64,000 nt of DNA from Rhodocyclaceae bacterium (GCA_023230455.1 JALNXH010000010.1:1-64000); one strand, 5' to 3'. Shown: positions 53,858 through 63,420, counted from the first letter of the stretch. Numbers and translations: made by a program. Notes: a model not told the origin generated them from the letters alone.

Positions 53858-55012
53858 GTGGCTGAAGACAGCGATCTCGAACGTACGGAGTCGGCGTCAA
53901 GCCGGCGCCTGGAGCAGGCCCGTGAGGAGGGGCAGGTTCCGCGTTCGCGCGAGCTGGCGGCCTTCCTCGTCCTGGTCGCCGGGGCCAGCGCGCTGTGGGG
54001 GATGTCGGGCTGGGTAGCCGATCATGCCACCGGGATCATGCGGAGCGGCCTTACCTTCGGCCGCGACGCCGCTTTCTCCAGCAATGCGATGGCCACCAGC
54101 GCCCTCTCGCTGGGCTGGAAGGCGCTGCTGCTGATGGCTCCGGTGTTCGGTCTGACGGTGCTCGCGACCTTGGTCGCGCCGGCGGTCATGGGCGGCTGGA
54201 TTTTTTCGCCCAAGCCGTTGAGCTTCAATTTTCAGCGCCTCGATCCGCTGGAGGGCGTCAAGCGCATGGTGTCGGTCCAGGGGTTGGGCGAACTGGTCAA
54301 GGCAATACTCAAGTCGGTCCTGGTCGGTGCGGTGCTCTACTGGCTGGTCGCGCGTCATGGCACCGACCTGTTTGCGATGCTGGAACAGTCGGTCGATACA
54401 GGCATCCGCTCGTTCTTTCATCTGCTGTTCTTCGCCGTCATGGCGCTGCTTGCCGGCGTGGCGTTGATTACTGCCATCGATGTGCCGTTCCAGCTTTGGC
54501 GCTACTACGCCGGCCTGCGCATGACCAAGGAGGAGGTGCGGCAGGAATACAAGGAACAGGAAGGCGATCCCCAGCTCAAGGCGCGCATCCGGTCGCAGCA
54601 GCGCGAGACGGCGCGCAAGCGGATGATGGCGGACGTGCCGAAGGCCGATGTGGTGGTGACCAACCCGACCCACTTCGCCGTCGCGCTGAAGTACGACAGT
54701 GGCAAGATGGGAGCGCCGCAAGTGGTCGCCAAGGGCATGAATCTGGTGGCGCTGAAAATCCGCGAACTTGCCGCCGAGCATGGTGTTCCAGTGCTGGAGT
54801 CACCGCCGCTGGCGCGTGCGCTGCACCGCCATGCCGAGATCGGCGAGCAGATTCCGGCGGCCCTGTACACCGCTGTGGCCGAGGTGATGGCCTATATCTA
54901 CCAGCTCAACCAGTTCATTGCCGACGGCGGGCGCAGCCTGCTGCCGCCGCCGACACCGCCGGTGGCCGTGGCGGTGCCTGAGGGCATGGACCCGGGAGCG
55001 ATTGACGCATGA
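53858..55012 (+). CDS. flhB: Flagellar export protein FlhB
   Basis: This 384-residue membrane protein of the flagellar type III export gate sets the switch from hook to filament substrates. It has four hydrophobic helices, and the self-cleavage motif NPTH (VTNPTHFAVAL, near residue 270) is intact. The start is GTG 53858 because the family begins (M/V)AEDSDLERTE and GGAAGAG lies seven bases upstream. The flhA start overlaps its stop (ATGA), so translation is coupled. The C-terminus is Pro-rich. Confidence 0.95.
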   Translation: MAEDSDLERTESASSRRLEQAREEGQVPRSRELAAFLVLVAGASALWGMSGWVADHATGIMRSGLTFGRDAAFSSNAMATSALSLGWKALLLMAPVFGLTVLATLVAPAVMGGWIFSPKPLSFNFQRLDPLEGVKRMVSVQGLGELVKAILKSVLVGAVLYWLVARHGTDLFAMLEQSVDTGIRSFFHLLFFAVMALLAGVALITAIDVPFQLWRYYAGLRMTKEEVRQEYKEQEGDPQLKARIRSQQRETARKRMMADVPKADVVVTNPTHFAVALKYDSGKMGAPQVVAKGMNLVALKIRELAAEHGVPVLESPPLARALHRHAEIGEQIPAALYTAVAEVMAYIYQLNQFIADGGRSLLPPPTPPVAVAVPEGMDPGAIDA

Positions 55013-57111
55013 ACGAGACTCTGGCACTGACCCTCAGCCAGGTCTTCGGCCGCGCCAATCTCAAGGCGCTGGCGGCACCGCTGCTGATCATCATGATCCT
55101 GGCGATGATGGTGCTGCCGCTGCCACCGTTCGCTCTGGACATTTTGTTCACCTTCAATATCGCTCTGGCGGTGATGGTCCTGCTGGTGGCGCTGTACACA
55201 GTGAAGCCGCTGGATTTCTCGGTGTTTCCCACCGTCCTGTTGGTGACGACGCTGTTGCGCCTGTCGCTCAACGTGGCTTCGACCCGCGTCGTGCTGCTGC
55301 ACGGCCACACCGGGCCGGACGCGGCGGGCAAGGTGATCGAGGCCTTCGGTCACTTTCTGGTCGGCGGCAACTACACCGTCGGCATCGTCGTGTTCATCAT
55401 TCTCACGGTGATCAATTTCGTCGTCATCACCAAGGGCGCCGGGCGGATTGCCGAAGTGTCGGCACGCTTCACCCTGGATGCGATGCCGGGCAAGCAGATG
55501 GCCATCGACGCCGACCTCAATGCCGGCCTGATCGGCGAGGACGAGGCGCGCAAGCGGCGCTCCACCATCGCCCAGGAGGCGGATTTCTACGGCTCGATGG
55601 ACGGTGCTTCGAAGTTCGTCCGTGGCGATGCCGTGGCCGGCATTCTGATTCTGTTCATCAACGTCATTGGCGGTTTGCTGGTCGGCATGTTCCAACACGA
55701 CATGCAGGCCGGCTTGGCGGCCAAGACCTACACGCTGCTCACCATCGGCGACGGTCTGGTGGCGCAGATTCCGGCGCTGATCATTTCTACCGCCGCCGGC
55801 TTGGTGGTGACCCGGGTCGGCGACGAGGATACCGACGTCGGCCAGCAGTTCATCGGCCAGATTTTCGGCAATCCGGCGGTACTGGTGCTGACCGCGGTCA
55901 TCCTCGGCATTCTTGGCATCATCCCCGGTATGCCGCATTTTGTCTTCCTGCTGCTGGCCGCATTGATCGGCTGGCTTGCCTACTGGAAGTTGAATGCCGG
56001 CGAACGGGAAGCGGCGGAGGTTGCGGCGGCCGCGCCGGCAAAGGCCGAAGCCGGACCGGTTGAGGCGACGGAAGCGAGTTGGGCCGATGTGGCGCCGGTC
56101 GACGTGCTCGGTCTTGAGGTCGGCTACCGCCTGATCCCGTTGGTGGATCAGGGGCAGGACGGCGATCTGCTCAAGCGTATCCGCGGGCTGCGCAAGAAAT
56201 TCGCCCAGGAAATCGGCTTCCTCAGCGCGCCGGTGCATATCCGCGACAATCTCGAGCTGCGCCCCAACGCCTACCGGATCACCTTGAAGGGGGTCGAGGT
56301 CGGCGCCGGTGAGGCTTTCCCCGGCATGCATCTGGCGATCAATCCGGGCCGCGTATCCGGCCCGCTGCCCGGGACGCAGACCACCGATCCGGCCTTTGGC
56401 TTACCCGCTGTCTGGGTCGAGGCGGCCCTGCGTGACCAGGCGCACGTCCTCGGTTATACGGTGGTCGATGCCGCTACCGTGGTGGCGACCCACCTCAACC
56501 ACCTGATTCTTTCCCACGCCTCCGAGTTGCTCGGCCGCCAGGAAGCCCAGGCGCTGCTCGACCATATTGCCAAGGAGGCGCCGAAGCTGGTGGAAGATCT
56601 AGTGCCCAAGCAGCTTTCGTTGTCCGCGGTGCAGCGCGTGCTACAGAACCTGCTCGACGAGGGCGTCAATCTGCGCGACATGCGCACCATCATCGAGACG
56701 CTGGCCGAGCACAGCACGCGCACCCAGGACCCACTGGAACTGACGGCGCAGGTTCGGATGGGGCTCGGCCGCTCGATCGTGCAGCAAATTTTCCCCGGCA
56801 ATGCCGAAATGCAGGTGATGGCGCTGGAGCCCGGTCTGGAGCGGATTCTCGCCCAGGCCATGCAGGGTGGCGATGGCGGTGGTGGGATCGAACCCGGACT
56901 TGCCGATACGCTGCTGCGCGAAACTGCGGCGGCTGCGCAACGGCAGGAGGACATGGGCCTGCCCGCGGTGCTGCTGGTGCCAGGACACCTGCGCTGGCTG
57001 CTTTCCCGTTTCCTGCGGCGCTCGGTGCCGCAACTCAAGGTGATCGCCAATGCCGAAGTGCCTGATACCCGCACCATCAAGGTGACGACGATTATTGGAG
57101 CCAATCGATGA
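55009..57111 (+). CDS. flhA: Flagellar export gate protein FlhA
   Basis: This 700-residue protein is the large nonameric export-gate subunit. Eight membrane helices occupy roughly the first 330 residues, with the FHIPEP-type region TRVVLLHGHTGPDAAGKVIEAFG (short: GHTGPDAAGKVI) and GDAVAGILILFIN. The cytoplasmic chaperone-substrate binding domain follows. It overlaps flhB and flhF by four bases each. Confidence 0.96.
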   Translation: MNETLALTLSQVFGRANLKALAAPLLIIMILAMMVLPLPPFALDILFTFNIALAVMVLLVALYTVKPLDFSVFPTVLLVTTLLRLSLNVASTRVVLLHGHTGPDAAGKVIEAFGHFLVGGNYTVGIVVFIILTVINFVVITKGAGRIAEVSARFTLDAMPGKQMAIDADLNAGLIGEDEARKRRSTIAQEADFYGSMDGASKFVRGDAVAGILILFINVIGGLLVGMFQHDMQAGLAAKTYTLLTIGDGLVAQIPALIISTAAGLVVTRVGDEDTDVGQQFIGQIFGNPAVLVLTAVILGILGIIPGMPHFVFLLLAALIGWLAYWKLNAGEREAAEVAAAAPAKAEAGPVEATEASWADVAPVDVLGLEVGYRLIPLVDQGQDGDLLKRIRGLRKKFAQEIGFLSAPVHIRDNLELRPNAYRITLKGVEVGAGEAFPGMHLAINPGRVSGPLPGTQTTDPAFGLPAVWVEAALRDQAHVLGYTVVDAATVVATHLNHLILSHASELLGRQEAQALLDHIAKEAPKLVEDLVPKQLSLSAVQRVLQNLLDEGVNLRDMRTIIETLAEHSTRTQDPLELTAQVRMGLGRSIVQQIFPGNAEMQVMALEPGLERILAQAMQGGDGGGGIEPGLADTLLRETAAAAQRQEDMGLPAVLLVPGHLRWLLSRFLRRSVPQLKVIANAEVPDTRTIKVTTIIGANR

Positions 57112-58520
57112 CAGTCAAACGCTTTACTGCCGAAACCGCCCGCGAATGCCTGCGGCGGGTCAAGGACGAATTGGGCCCGGATGCCATCGTCGTCTCCAAC
57201 CGCGCCGTCGAGGGCGGGGTCGAGATTACCGCGATGTCGGCCGACAGTCTGGATGCGCTGTCGCGCCAGGCCGGCACCGAAGCTACGGTACCAACGCGGG
57301 TGGTCGCCAACGGCGGATTCGCCCCGACCGACCCGGATGATTACACGGTGACGTTGTCGTCGCGCGTTCGTGCACAACCGGCCGCTGCACCGTCGCTGCC
57401 GGCGTTTGGCCTCGGCAGCGAGGAACGGCCGAGGTTGCGACCGCTGCCGCCGCGCGAACCGGCGGGCGAACCGGCGCCCGGTCGCTCCGACGTTGCGACG
57501 GTGCTGGATCAGACGCTGAAAAGCGATGTCGGCCGTTCAACCTCGGCCGCGGCCGAAGATCCGCGGGTGGGCGAGTTGATGCGCGAGATGCAGGCGATCA
57601 AGGGCATGTTGGAGCAGCAACTGGCGGGTTTCGCCTGGGGCGATCTGTCGAAGAATTCGCCGATCCGCGCGCTGCTGCTGTCGGAAATGCTCGATGCAGG
57701 ATTCTCCGGCCAGCTGGCGCGTCGTTTGGCTTCGGAAATGCCGGCCGAGATCGGTCTCGACGAGGGCCGCAAGTGGCTGATGACCGCAGTCAATAGGCGC
57801 CTGCGTACGCTCGGCAACGAGGGCGACCTGATCGATCGCGGCGGCGTCTATGCGCTGGTCGGGCCGACCGGCGTCGGCAAGACCACCACCACGGCAAAAC
57901 TCGCCGCGCGCTGCGTGGTGCGCTACGGCGCCGACCGCGTCGCCCTGCTGACGACCGATGGCTATCGCATTGGCGCGCATGAGCAACTGCGCATCTATGG
58001 CCGCATTCTCGGTGTGCCGGTACACATCGTGCGCGATGGCGACGATCTGCGCCATACCCTCTCTGACCTGCGCCACAAGCACATGGTGCTGATTGATACC
58101 GTTGGTATGAGTCAGCGCGATCGCATGGTGGCCGAGCAGGCGGCGATGCTGATGCGTGCCGGCGAGGTCAATCGGCTGCTGTTGCTTAACGCCACCAGCC
58201 GCGGCGACACGCTGGACGACGTGATCCGCGCCTATGCCGGCGAGGATCTGGCCGGCTGCATCATCACCAAGATGGACGAGACGCCGTCGCTGGCGCCGGT
58301 GGTCGATGCCGTCGTTCGCCATGGCCTGTTGCTGGCTTATGCCGCCAACGGGCAGCGCGTGCCGGAAGACCTGCATCTGCCGAACCGCAACTATTTGTTG
58401 CATCGCGCCTTCAAGCAGCCGGCTGCCGGCTCGCCGCATCGGCTGCGCGAGAACGAAGTCGGCATGATGCTGACGCGGCAGGATGCCGCCGCTGCGGCGA
58501 AGGAGAGCCTGGTTGGTTGA
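57108..58520 (+). CDS. flhF: SRP-type GTPase FlhF
   Basis: This 470-residue protein places the flagellum at the pole in many bacteria. The N-terminal part (about 1-150) is variable and Pro/Ala-rich. The NG domain starts near residue 175, with GPTGVGKTTTTAKL (G1), TTDGYRIGAHEQL, IDTVGMSQRD (G3) and TKMDE (G4). It overlaps flhA by four bases. The FlhG-like protein follows, overlapping its 3' end. Confidence 0.95.
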   Translation: MTVKRFTAETARECLRRVKDELGPDAIVVSNRAVEGGVEITAMSADSLDALSRQAGTEATVPTRVVANGGFAPTDPDDYTVTLSSRVRAQPAAAPSLPAFGLGSEERPRLRPLPPREPAGEPAPGRSDVATVLDQTLKSDVGRSTSAAAEDPRVGELMREMQAIKGMLEQQLAGFAWGDLSKNSPIRALLLSEMLDAGFSGQLARRLASEMPAEIGLDEGRKWLMTAVNRRLRTLGNEGDLIDRGGVYALVGPTGVGKTTTTAKLAARCVVRYGADRVALLTTDGYRIGAHEQLRIYGRILGVPVHIVRDGDDLRHTLSDLRHKHMVLIDTVGMSQRDRMVAEQAAMLMRAGEVNRLLLLNATSRGDTLDDVIRAYAGEDLAGCIITKMDETPSLAPVVDAVVRHGLLLAYAANGQRVPEDLHLPNRNYLLHRAFKQPAAGSPHRLRENEVGMMLTRQDAAAAAKESLVG

Positions 58521-59334
58521 GCGCGACTGGATCGGTGCGACCGACCAGGCCGCCGGGTTGCGCCGTTTGTTTGGACGGCGCAATGCGCGAGTGATTGCGT
58601 TCGTCGCTAGCACGGCCGCCGGAGAGCGTTCCGCGCTGCTCAGCACCACCGCAACCGCACTTGCCGGCGCTGGACGGCGCGTCGTGGTGGTGGACGAACT
58701 GGGCGGCGACAGCGGACTGGTCGGCGCCTTCGGTCTCAAGCCCCAGGCGGATTTGTTCGACGTGCTGACCGGCCAGCGTGCAATCGGCGAAGCGGTGATG
58801 ATGGCCGGGTCCAACCTGCGCTTGGCTTCCGCGGTGCGTGCTGCGCGCGAGCTGGAGTCCGGCGAGGTGGGCCTGCGCCAGCAACTTGACGCCGTCCTCC
58901 GTACCCTCTGTGAGAATGCCGATTTCGTCCTGATCGATGCATCGCTGCGCCGCAGCCGCCTATCGCAGCTGACGCTGGCCGCTCCCGACATGGTGCTGGC
59001 GCTGAATGCTGACAGCGAAGCGATCAAGCGAGCCTATGCTTTGCTCAAACGGAGTGTGCGCGAACGTGGCCGCGATGGCTATCACCTGGCGGTAAGACAT
59101 CCGGGCGGGGAGCGCGCGGCGCGCGGTGTGTTCGATACCATTCAGGCGGTTGCGCGTCAGCATCTCGATCTCGGCCTCGGCTATCTGGGGCATGTTTCAG
59201 CGGCGCGCGGCGCTTTGGCCGAAGCGTTTGCAAGCCACTTGCCGCCGCTACCCGGAACATGTGCCATCGATCCACAGGTGCCGCTGCCAGCGGCGTTTTC
59301 GGCGCTGCGGGAACCCTTTCAATCGGTGGTATAG
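58513..59334 (+). CDS. FlhG/MinD-like protein with a degenerate nucleotide-binding site
   Basis: This 273-residue protein starts at TTG 58513 (GGAG eight bases upstream, overlapping flhF). Its N-terminus keeps DQAAGLRRLF (residues 11-20), the FlhG motif that stimulates FlhF GTPase. The MinD-like core is degenerate: the deviant Walker A expected as KGGVGKT reads ASTAAGERSALL (about 32-43) with no Lys; DELGGDSGL stands for the usual DAD-type motif. It may be a non-ATPase partner of FlhF. The gene position (flhF-flhG-fliA) is standard, so function as FlhG is likely but altered. Confidence 0.8.
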   Translation: MVERDWIGATDQAAGLRRLFGRRNARVIAFVASTAAGERSALLSTTATALAGAGRRVVVVDELGGDSGLVGAFGLKPQADLFDVLTGQRAIGEAVMMAGSNLRLASAVRAARELESGEVGLRQQLDAVLRTLCENADFVLIDASLRRSRLSQLTLAAPDMVLALNADSEAIKRAYALLKRSVRERGRDGYHLAVRHPGGERAARGVFDTIQAVARQHLDLGLGYLGHVSAARGALAEAFASHLPPLPGTCAIDPQVPLPAAFSALREPFQSVV

Positions 59335-59366
59335 TTGGCCGCAATTTCGGCCTCCAACCACGATTG

Positions 59367-60122
59367 ATGTATACCGCCCAGGGCGCACTTGACCGGGATA
59401 ACCTGGTCGCTCAATACGCCTCGCTGGTCAAGCGCATTGCCTATCACCTGATGGTCAAACTTCCAGCCAGCGTGATGGTCGACGATCTGATCCAGAACGG
59501 CATGATCGGCCTGCTCGATGCGTTGGATCGCTACGAGGAAGGACTCGGTGCGCAATTCGAGACCTATGCGGTGCAGCGTATTCGCGGCGCAATGCTCGAC
59601 GGCCTGCGAGAAAACGACTGGCTGCCGCGCGGCCTGCGGCGCGAGATGCGCCGCATCGAAGCGGCCGTGCAGCAACTCGAACAACAGCAGGGGCGGCAAC
59701 CTACCGAGACGGAACTTGCCGTCGCCCTCGGCATGGCGCTGGCGGATTACCAGAAGCTGCTGCTCGACGCGCGCGGCCATCAGCTGATTTATTTCGAGGA
59801 CATGGGCGACGGCGATGAGGATTTTCTCGAGCGCAATTCTGCGGGGATATCTTCCGACCCTCTCGCCCTGCTCGAGGATGCCGGTATGCGTGCGCAGCTG
59901 GTGCGGGCAATCGACGCCCTGCCGGAACGGGAACGGCTGATGATGGCGCTTTACTACGAGCAGGATCTCAATCTGCGGGAGATCGGGGACGTCATGGGCG
60001 TTACCGAATCGCGCGTCTGCCAGTTGCACACACAGGCGGTGGCGCGGCTGCGTGCCGCGGTGCTGGGCGGGGATACCCCGGTCAAGAAGGGACGCCGCGG
60101 TCGCAAGGCGAAAGCCGCGTAA
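59367..60122 (+). CDS. fliA: Flagellar sigma factor 28 (FliA)
   Basis: This 251-residue sigma factor transcribes late flagellar and chemotaxis genes. Region 2 has KRIAYHLMVKLP and DLIQNGMIGLLDALDRY; region 4 has LPERERLMMALYYEQDLNLREIG and VTESRVCQLHTQA (given in pieces). The start is ATG 59367. It ends in a basic tail. Its antagonist flgM is encoded in the same region, with a predicted FliA promoter in front. Confidence 0.96.
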   Translation: MYTAQGALDRDNLVAQYASLVKRIAYHLMVKLPASVMVDDLIQNGMIGLLDALDRYEEGLGAQFETYAVQRIRGAMLDGLRENDWLPRGLRREMRRIEAAVQQLEQQQGRQPTETELAVALGMALADYQKLLLDARGHQLIYFEDMGDGDEDFLERNSAGISSDPLALLEDAGMRAQLVRAIDALPERERLMMALYYEQDLNLREIGDVMGVTESRVCQLHTQAVARLRAAVLGGDTPVKKGRRGRKAKAA

Positions 60123-60136
60123 AGGGGCCCCAATTC

Positions 60137-60877
60137 ATGGATCTGATCAGCGTACTGGGTCTCGTCGTCGGATTGTCCGCGATCGTCGGCGGGCAAATAC
60201 TCGAAGGTGGCCATATCGGTTCGCTGATGCAACCGACGGCTTTCCTGATCGTCATCGGCGGAACGCTGGGTGCGGTATTGCTGCAAAGTCCTCTGCGGAT
60301 TTTTCTCGGCGGCGTGCGCATGGTGCGCTGGGCGGTGTTTCCGCCGCCGGTGAATGTCCAGGAGCTGATTGATCAGCTGGCGCAGTGGAGCCACATTGCG
60401 CGCAAGGAAGGGCTGCTTGCCCTTGAGGCGCAGACCGATTTGCTGGTTGATCCGTTTCTCAGGAAAGGACTACAGCTGCTGGTGGACGGCGCTGAGCCGG
60501 AGCGCTTGCGGGAAGTGCTGGAAGTCGAAATATCTTCCTACGAGGCCGAGCTCAAGAACGCCGCCAAGATATGGGAATCGGCCGGCGGCTACTCGCCGAC
60601 CATCGGCATTCTCGGTGCAGTGATGGGGCTGATCCACGTCATGGAAAATCTTTCGGATCCCTCGAAGCTTGGCGCCGGGATCGCCGTTGCGTTTGTCGCC
60701 ACGATTTACGGCGTCGGCATTGCCAACCTGATCTTCCTGCCGCTGTCGAAGAAGCTGCTGGCGAATGTTTCGCGTCTGGTTGCCTTCCGCGAGATGTACG
60801 TCGACGGACTGGTCGGTATCGCCAACGGCGACAATCCGCGGCTCATAGAGAGCCGGCTGCTAGGTTACGTCGTTTAA
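60137..60877 (+). CDS. motC: Flagellar motor stator protein MotC
   Basis: This 246-residue protein is a MotA-family stator unit of the MotC type (paired with MotD). Four membrane helices are visible (near residues 3-20, 30-52, 150-170 and 180-205), with the cytoplasmic loop of charged residues between the second and third. The motif GGYSPTIGILGAVMGLIHVM marks the third helix (short: SPTIGILGAVMGL). It starts 15 bases after fliA and ends 19 bases before motD. Confidence 0.93.
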   Translation: MDLISVLGLVVGLSAIVGGQILEGGHIGSLMQPTAFLIVIGGTLGAVLLQSPLRIFLGGVRMVRWAVFPPPVNVQELIDQLAQWSHIARKEGLLALEAQTDLLVDPFLRKGLQLLVDGAEPERLREVLEVEISSYEAELKNAAKIWESAGGYSPTIGILGAVMGLIHVMENLSDPSKLGAGIAVAFVATIYGVGIANLIFLPLSKKLLANVSRLVAFREMYVDGLVGIANGDNPRLIESRLLGYVV

Positions 60878-60896
60878 GCGGTTCGCCGTGACTCCC

Positions 60897-61682
60897 ATGT
60901 CGAAGCGTCGCCGCGGGGAAGAAGAACAGGAGAACCATGAACGCTGGCTTGTCTCCTACGCCGATTTCATCACCCTGTTGTTTGCCTTCTTCGTTGTCAT
61001 GTACGCCGTCTCGTCGGTTAACGAGGGCAAGTACCGGGTGTTGTCGGATGCGTTGACCTCGGCCTTCACGAACGTTCCCGGAAACACCTCCGGCGCACAG
61101 GTGGCGATCAACCCGAATGCGCCGATGCCGATGGCCATTCCGATGCGTCGGCCCCAACCAGGGGTCAAGAGCGACGAGACGACACGCGTCAATCGGGACA
61201 AGATTCGCACCATGGCTAAGGAAATCAAGGAGGCCCTGGCTCCGCTGGTACGTAACGGGCAAGTACGGGTGACCGAAGGTGCGCGCGGCTTCACCGTCGA
61301 AATCAATGCCAGTGTGTTGTTTGCCCCCGGCGATGCGACCCTTGATCCGCGTGCGGTAAAGGCATTGACGGCGGTGGCGCAGATCCTCGCCGGTGCGACC
61401 TTCCCGATCATTGTCGAAGGGCATACCGACAATATCCCGATCAGTACGCCGCAGTTCCCCTCCAACTGGGAACTTTCGGGCGTGCGGGCGTCGAGCGTGG
61501 TGCGGCTTTTTATCGACAACGGCGTCGATCCGCGGCGCCTCTCCGCCACCGGTTATGCGGATCAGCGGCCGGTGGCCGACAACTTGGATGCCGAAGGGCG
61601 GCAGCGCAACCGCCGCGTAGCGATCAATATCGAATCGCAGAATCCCGACACGCAGGTGGAGTTGAAAGTCGGCGCGGAATAA
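60897..61682 (+). CDS. motD: Flagellar motor stator protein MotD
   Basis: This 261-residue protein is a MotB-family stator with one N-terminal membrane helix holding the proton-binding Asp in SYADFITLLFAFF, and a C-terminal OmpA-like peptidoglycan-binding domain (VEGHTDNIPI, NWELSGVRAS, RNRRVAI). It pairs with MotC. ATG 60897 is preferred; an in-frame GTG at 60888 would add three residues. The end is convergent with flgN, 40 bases away. Confidence 0.93.
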   Translation: MSKRRRGEEEQENHERWLVSYADFITLLFAFFVVMYAVSSVNEGKYRVLSDALTSAFTNVPGNTSGAQVAINPNAPMPMAIPMRRPQPGVKSDETTRVNRDKIRTMAKEIKEALAPLVRNGQVRVTEGARGFTVEINASVLFAPGDATLDPRAVKALTAVAQILAGATFPIIVEGHTDNIPISTPQFPSNWELSGVRASSVVRLFIDNGVDPRRLSATGYADQRPVADNLDAEGRQRNRRVAINIESQNPDTQVELKVGAE

Positions 61683-61722
61683 GGTCGGGTGCGTATAAAA
61701 GCGCCCCTACGGCCAAGTGCGA

Positions 61723-62220
61723 TCAGGCGCTGCCGAGGATGCGTCCGCCGGTGCTGATCTTGGTCTGGCCGTCCGGGCCATACAGCGCCGCACGCTCGGT
61801 GGCCGCCGTCAGTATCTGTAATGCCTGGCGGTTTTTCTGCATGCGCTCGACGATCAGTTCACCGTTCAGCGTATTGAGGGCACGGGCCTCGGCGGCCAGG
61901 GACAGCAGGGCATTCCAGTCGGCTGCCGCGGATGCTGGTGCTTGGCGGGTCTTGCTCCAAGCATCCATGCCGGCTTTGCCGCCGGGAGCACCGTTCGCAC
62001 TCAAAGCTGTGTCCCGCGCAGCGGCAAGGGTTGCGAGGCGTTCGGCGAGACGTGCCTTTTGTTCGGCCAGAGTCGGAAGTTCGTCAGTCTGATTGGCAAC
62101 CAGAAACGCCTGTTCGCGGGACAGCAACGCCACGAACTGGCGCACCAGCGTCAGTTCTTCAGCGAGCAGCCGGGAGAGTTCGCTTGGTTGTTGCACGCCC
62201 GAACCCGATAGCGGGATCAA
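61723..62220 (-). CDS. flgN: Flagellar export chaperone FlgN
   Basis: This 165-residue, mostly helical protein matches the FlgN family, which chaperones hook-filament junction proteins. Family cues are the first long helix (ELSRLLAEELTLVRQFVALL, shortened here to LLAEELTLVRQF), a middle LAERLATLAAARD, and a C-terminal Arg/Gln-rich helix. Its start overlaps the flgM stop by four bases, so the two are read together under the predicted FliA promoter upstream of flgM. Confidence 0.88.
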   Translation of the reverse strand: MIPLSGSGVQQPSELSRLLAEELTLVRQFVALLSREQAFLVANQTDELPTLAEQKARLAERLATLAAARDTALSANGAPGGKAGMDAWSKTRQAPASAAADWNALLSLAAEARALNTLNGELIVERMQKNRQALQILTAATERAALYGPDGQTKISTGGRILGSA

Positions 62221-62498
62221 CGTTCGGAAGTGCCACCCAGCATTTGCCGCACACTTTCGAGCAGACCGTCGGCAATACGTTCCGGGTTGATCTGGAAGCG
62301 GCCTTCGGCAATGGCTTGCTTGATTTCGGCGACGCGGTTAGCGTCGACGACACCGTCGCTACCCTTGAGTTGTGCGGAGGCGGAGGAAATCTGTACCTGC
62401 GTGCCCGCCGTAGTCGGTGCGGCCGATGTTGCAACCGGGGCACGCGAAGCAGCCGGGCGGGGCAGACCCACGGGCTTGGTCGAGTTTTCGATTTTCAC
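62217..62498 (-). CDS. flgM: Anti-sigma-28 factor FlgM
   Basis: This 93-residue protein holds FliA inactive until it is exported through the completed hook. The C-terminal half is typical: VDANRVAEIKQAIAEGRF and the final helix ADGLLESVRQML. The N-terminal half is disordered-looking (Pro/Ala/Ser). GTG 62498 is the likely start (VKIENSTKP), with AAAGGA upstream. It precedes flgN in one unit. Confidence 0.92.
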   Translation of the reverse strand: MKIENSTKPVGLPRPAASRAPVATSAAPTTAGTQVQISSASAQLKGSDGVVDANRVAEIKQAIAEGRFQINPERIADGLLESVRQMLGGTSER

Positions 62499-62536
62499 GA
62501 GGTAGTGTCCTTTCCGCTGCGGGTGTTCCACCTGTG

Positions 62537-62563
62537 CTTACGGCGGTATTCGGGAAAACTTTA
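62537..62563 (-). promoter_or_regulatory. Sigma-28 (FliA) promoter of flgM-flgN
   Basis: Read on the minus strand: TAAAGTTT (62563-62556), 11 bases, GCCGTAAG (62544-62537). The consensus is TAAAGTTT-N11-GCCGATAA, so the -35 is exact, the spacer is exact, and the -10 keeps GCCG and one further A. It lies 39 bases before the flgM GTG. Confidence 0.75.
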
Positions 62564-62582
62564 GGGCGCGATGCCAATTGTA

Positions 62583-63260
62583 TCAGTAAGACACTTCCAC
62601 TATGCCAGCGCTTTTCGCGATTCCGCTCAGCATTTGACCGTTGTTCAGGCGCACGCGGACCACCTGGCCCTCGCTGGCGGAATTGAGCGCCTGACCTTCG
62701 TTGGCGACCTGAAAGCCGGCGCCGCGCGAAATGACCTTGACGTTCTGCCCTTGTTGCACCACCGGCGTTTGCCTAAGTAGGTCGCTGCGCAGCGGGCGGC
62801 CGGCGGCAGCCGGCATGGCCAAGCTGCGTCCGATTGCCTGTTGTGGGTCGGTCAGCAACGTGGCCGGTAGATCGGTCAGATCGCCGCTCTGGAGCATAAC
62901 GTCTTGTGCGCCCAGCACTTGACCCTGGCTCAGCGATCGGGTGGCAACCAAATAGCTGCCTTGCACTCGGACCTGGGCCTGGACGTAGATTTGCCAGCCC
63001 GGGTCGGCGTGGCAGCGTACCTGTACCGTGGTCCGGCCCCACGCCCTAGCACCCGACGCGAGCGCAGCTTCAAGGGCGACGCAGGGGGCCAGTTGGTTGT
63101 TGGGATCGATACTGCGGACTTCAATGGATGCTTTTCCGGGCAGGCCTCTCGTTTGTATGCGGAGGAAGTCCTCGACCACCAGCTTGACCTGTGCCGGATC
63201 CTGCGCGGCGCAGGCAGCAAAGGCGCTCAATAGCCCGAGCAGGGCGGCAACGAATTTCAT
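62583..63260 (-). CDS. flgA: Flagellar P-ring assembly chaperone FlgA
   Basis: This 225-residue periplasmic protein helps assemble the FlgI P-ring. It has a signal peptide (cut near AACA-AQ) and a C-terminal SAF-like domain: LSQGQVLGAQDVMLQ, GRSLAMPAAAGRPLRSDLL (short: AAAGRPLRSDLL), VVQQGQNVKVISRG. The start is ATG 63260. It is divergent from flgB, with 211 bases between. Confidence 0.94.
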   Translation of the reverse strand: MKFVAALLGLLSAFAACAAQDPAQVKLVVEDFLRIQTRGLPGKASIEVRSIDPNNQLAPCVALEAALASGARAWGRTTVQVRCHADPGWQIYVQAQVRVQGSYLVATRSLSQGQVLGAQDVMLQSGDLTDLPATLLTDPQQAIGRSLAMPAAAGRPLRSDLLRQTPVVQQGQNVKVISRGAGFQVANEGQALNSASEGQVVRVRLNNGQMLSGIAKSAGIVEVSY

Positions 63261-63420
63261 GGTGCGATTGAAGCATGCCGACCGGACGCTGGCAAGGATG
63301 CCGGACGTGCGTGCGGACTGCCGGCAATAGTTGCCGCCAACCCGAGCCGCATTGCGCCGAAAACCGAAGAAAACCCGGAAAAAGCCCGCCGTTAAGGCTC
63401 TTTCGCCCGTCGTCGAGCTT

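Noticed and set aside
63261..63345. Possible sigma-54 promoter for flgA on the minus strand
   Set aside because: TTGGCGGCAACTATTGCC looks similar but the GG-GC spacing is 11, not 10, bases; this spacing is rarely used.
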